NCBI GenBank assembly: GCA_934615635.1
Contig: CAKTTT010000139.1
Coordinates: 1-6,301 of the forward strand
DNA length: 6,301 bases
Direction: 5' to 3'
Source: an uncultured Eubacteriales bacterium
GTDB taxonomy: Bacteria > Bacillota > Clostridia > Oscillospirales > Acutalibacteraceae
Position numbers and translations under genes: made by a program. Below are positions 5,678 to 6,301 of the stretch, piece after piece. Under the pieces are notes generated by a model. The model was not told the origin of the DNA. It worked only from the letters and a program-made list of their open reading frames with translations, and did not search any database. Numbering within the stretch: position 1 is the first letter of the stretch; each line of letters opens with the position of its first letter.

Positions 5678-6301
5678 ATGAAGCTTAAGGAGTGGATGAC
5701 GCCGGGCCGGGTGGTGTATGTGCTGCTGGCGGCGGCGCCTTTTATCATAGGAGCCGCCGTTTACAGCCGGATGCCGGAACGTATGGCGGTTCACTGGAAC
5801 GGGGCGGGCGTACCGGACAACTATGCTCCCCGTGCCTTCGCTCTGTTCGGTATCCCGGGGATTACGCTGGCGCTCAACGTCTTCGCGCAGGTGGTGATTG
5901 CCCATGATCCCAAGCGGGAGCGGCTGCGCCACGCCCGGGCACTTCTGGGGCTGGTGAAATGGATGCTGGTGCTGCTTCCGCTTTTTGTGCAGATTCTGAT
6001 GGTCGCCCACGTGTGGATGCCGGGAAAGCTGGATGTGGGAATGCTGTGTTCCCTTGGGATCGGGCTGCTGCTGACGGCGATGGGAAATTACCTGCCGAAG
6101 TGCCCGCCCAATTACACTGTGGGGCTTCGTTTGCCCTGGACGCTGGCAGATGAGGATAATTGGAAAAAGACCCATCGGCTGGGTGGTTACGTCATGATGG
6201 CCGGAGGACTCCTTCTGACCATAACGGCGCTCACCCCCTGGAAGGCGGCCGCCGCCGTGCTGGTGCCGGCGATGGTGCTGATCCCCTGCGGGTATTCCTT
6301 T
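5678..6301 (+). CDS. sdpI: SdpI-family membrane immunity/signalling protein, 3' end cut by the window
   Basis: A polytopic membrane protein open for 208 codons to the last base of the window. Family members are about 205-220 aa, so only a few residues should be missing. The N-terminal part has the DUF1648 signature: a first membrane helix (about 12-30), then MPERMAVHWNGAGVPDNYAPR (32-52) outside or at the surface, and a second helix (about 54-75). Further hydrophobic segments lie near 93-112 and 120-136. The SdpI signature follows: GNYLPK (136-141), PNYTVGLRLPWTL (144-156), NWKKTHRLGG (161-170), then segments near 171-186 and 190-206. In Bacillus subtilis SdpI protects against the SdpC toxin and sequesters SdpR when SdpC is present. 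No sdpC-like gene is visible here, so the signal is unknown. It is cotranscribed with sdpR, 14 nt downstream. Confidence 0.9.
   Translation, partial: MKLKEWMTPGRVVYVLLAAAPFIIGAAVYSRMPERMAVHWNGAGVPDNYAPRAFALFGIPGITLALNVFAQVVIAHDPKRERLRHARALLGLVKWMLVLLPLFVQILMVAHVWMPGKLDVGMLCSLGIGLLLTAMGNYLPKCPPNYTVGLRLPWTLADEDNWKKTHRLGGYVMMAGGLLLTITALTPWKAAAAVLVPAMVLIPCGYSF

Overview
The window most likely comes from a GC-rich (by eye near 60%) low-GC-phylum relative, i.e. a Clostridia/Oscillospiraceae-type Firmicute. The reasons are strong GGAGG-type ribosome binding sites, textbook TTGACA/TATAAT promoters, an SdpR/SdpI pair, and the long (about 400 aa) version of the F420-0:glutamate ligase-like family that occurs in such bacteria. 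The taxonomic call is an inference. No rRNA, tRNA, CRISPR array or insertion sequence was seen, and no gene-free stretch exceeds 300 bases.

Layout. (1) Positions 2-2110, plus strand: the 3' part of a P-type cation ATPase of the CtpE/YfgQ-like class, cut by the window start. (2) 2129-3220, plus strand: an rfbG-like CDP-glucose 4,6-dehydratase, 18 nt downstream and with its own ribosome binding site, so probably on the same transcript. (3) 3219-3262: a perfect 44-nt palindrome between convergent genes, best read as a shared two-way terminator. (4) 3281-4471, minus strand: a CofE-like ligase-family protein with its own promoter. (5) 4581-5228, minus strand: a HAD phosphatase of the phosphoglycolate phosphatase type with a consensus promoter and an apparent terminator hairpin inside its last codons. 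(6) 5397-6301, plus strand, divergent from the phosphatase: an sdpR-sdpI operon encoding an ArsR-family autorepressor and its SdpI membrane partner, the latter cut by the window end.

How the parts work together. The 168-bp divergent region (5229-5396) is the most informative part. It holds a perfect-consensus promoter for sdpRI flanked by two near-identical dyad operators exactly 50 bp apart, and a perfect-hexamer promoter for the HAD gene whose -35 box lies within another short dyad. SdpR probably represses its own operon through these sites, and SdpI would relieve repression by holding SdpR at the membrane, as known for the Bacillus subtilis pair. No SdpABC toxin genes are present in the window. 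The other genes are individually recognisable but do not form an obvious joint pathway. I did not find a clearly new multi-gene system. The best leads are the paired-operator switch, the CofE-like protein in a presumed F420-free host, and a lysine in the ion-binding PxGL motif of the ATPase.
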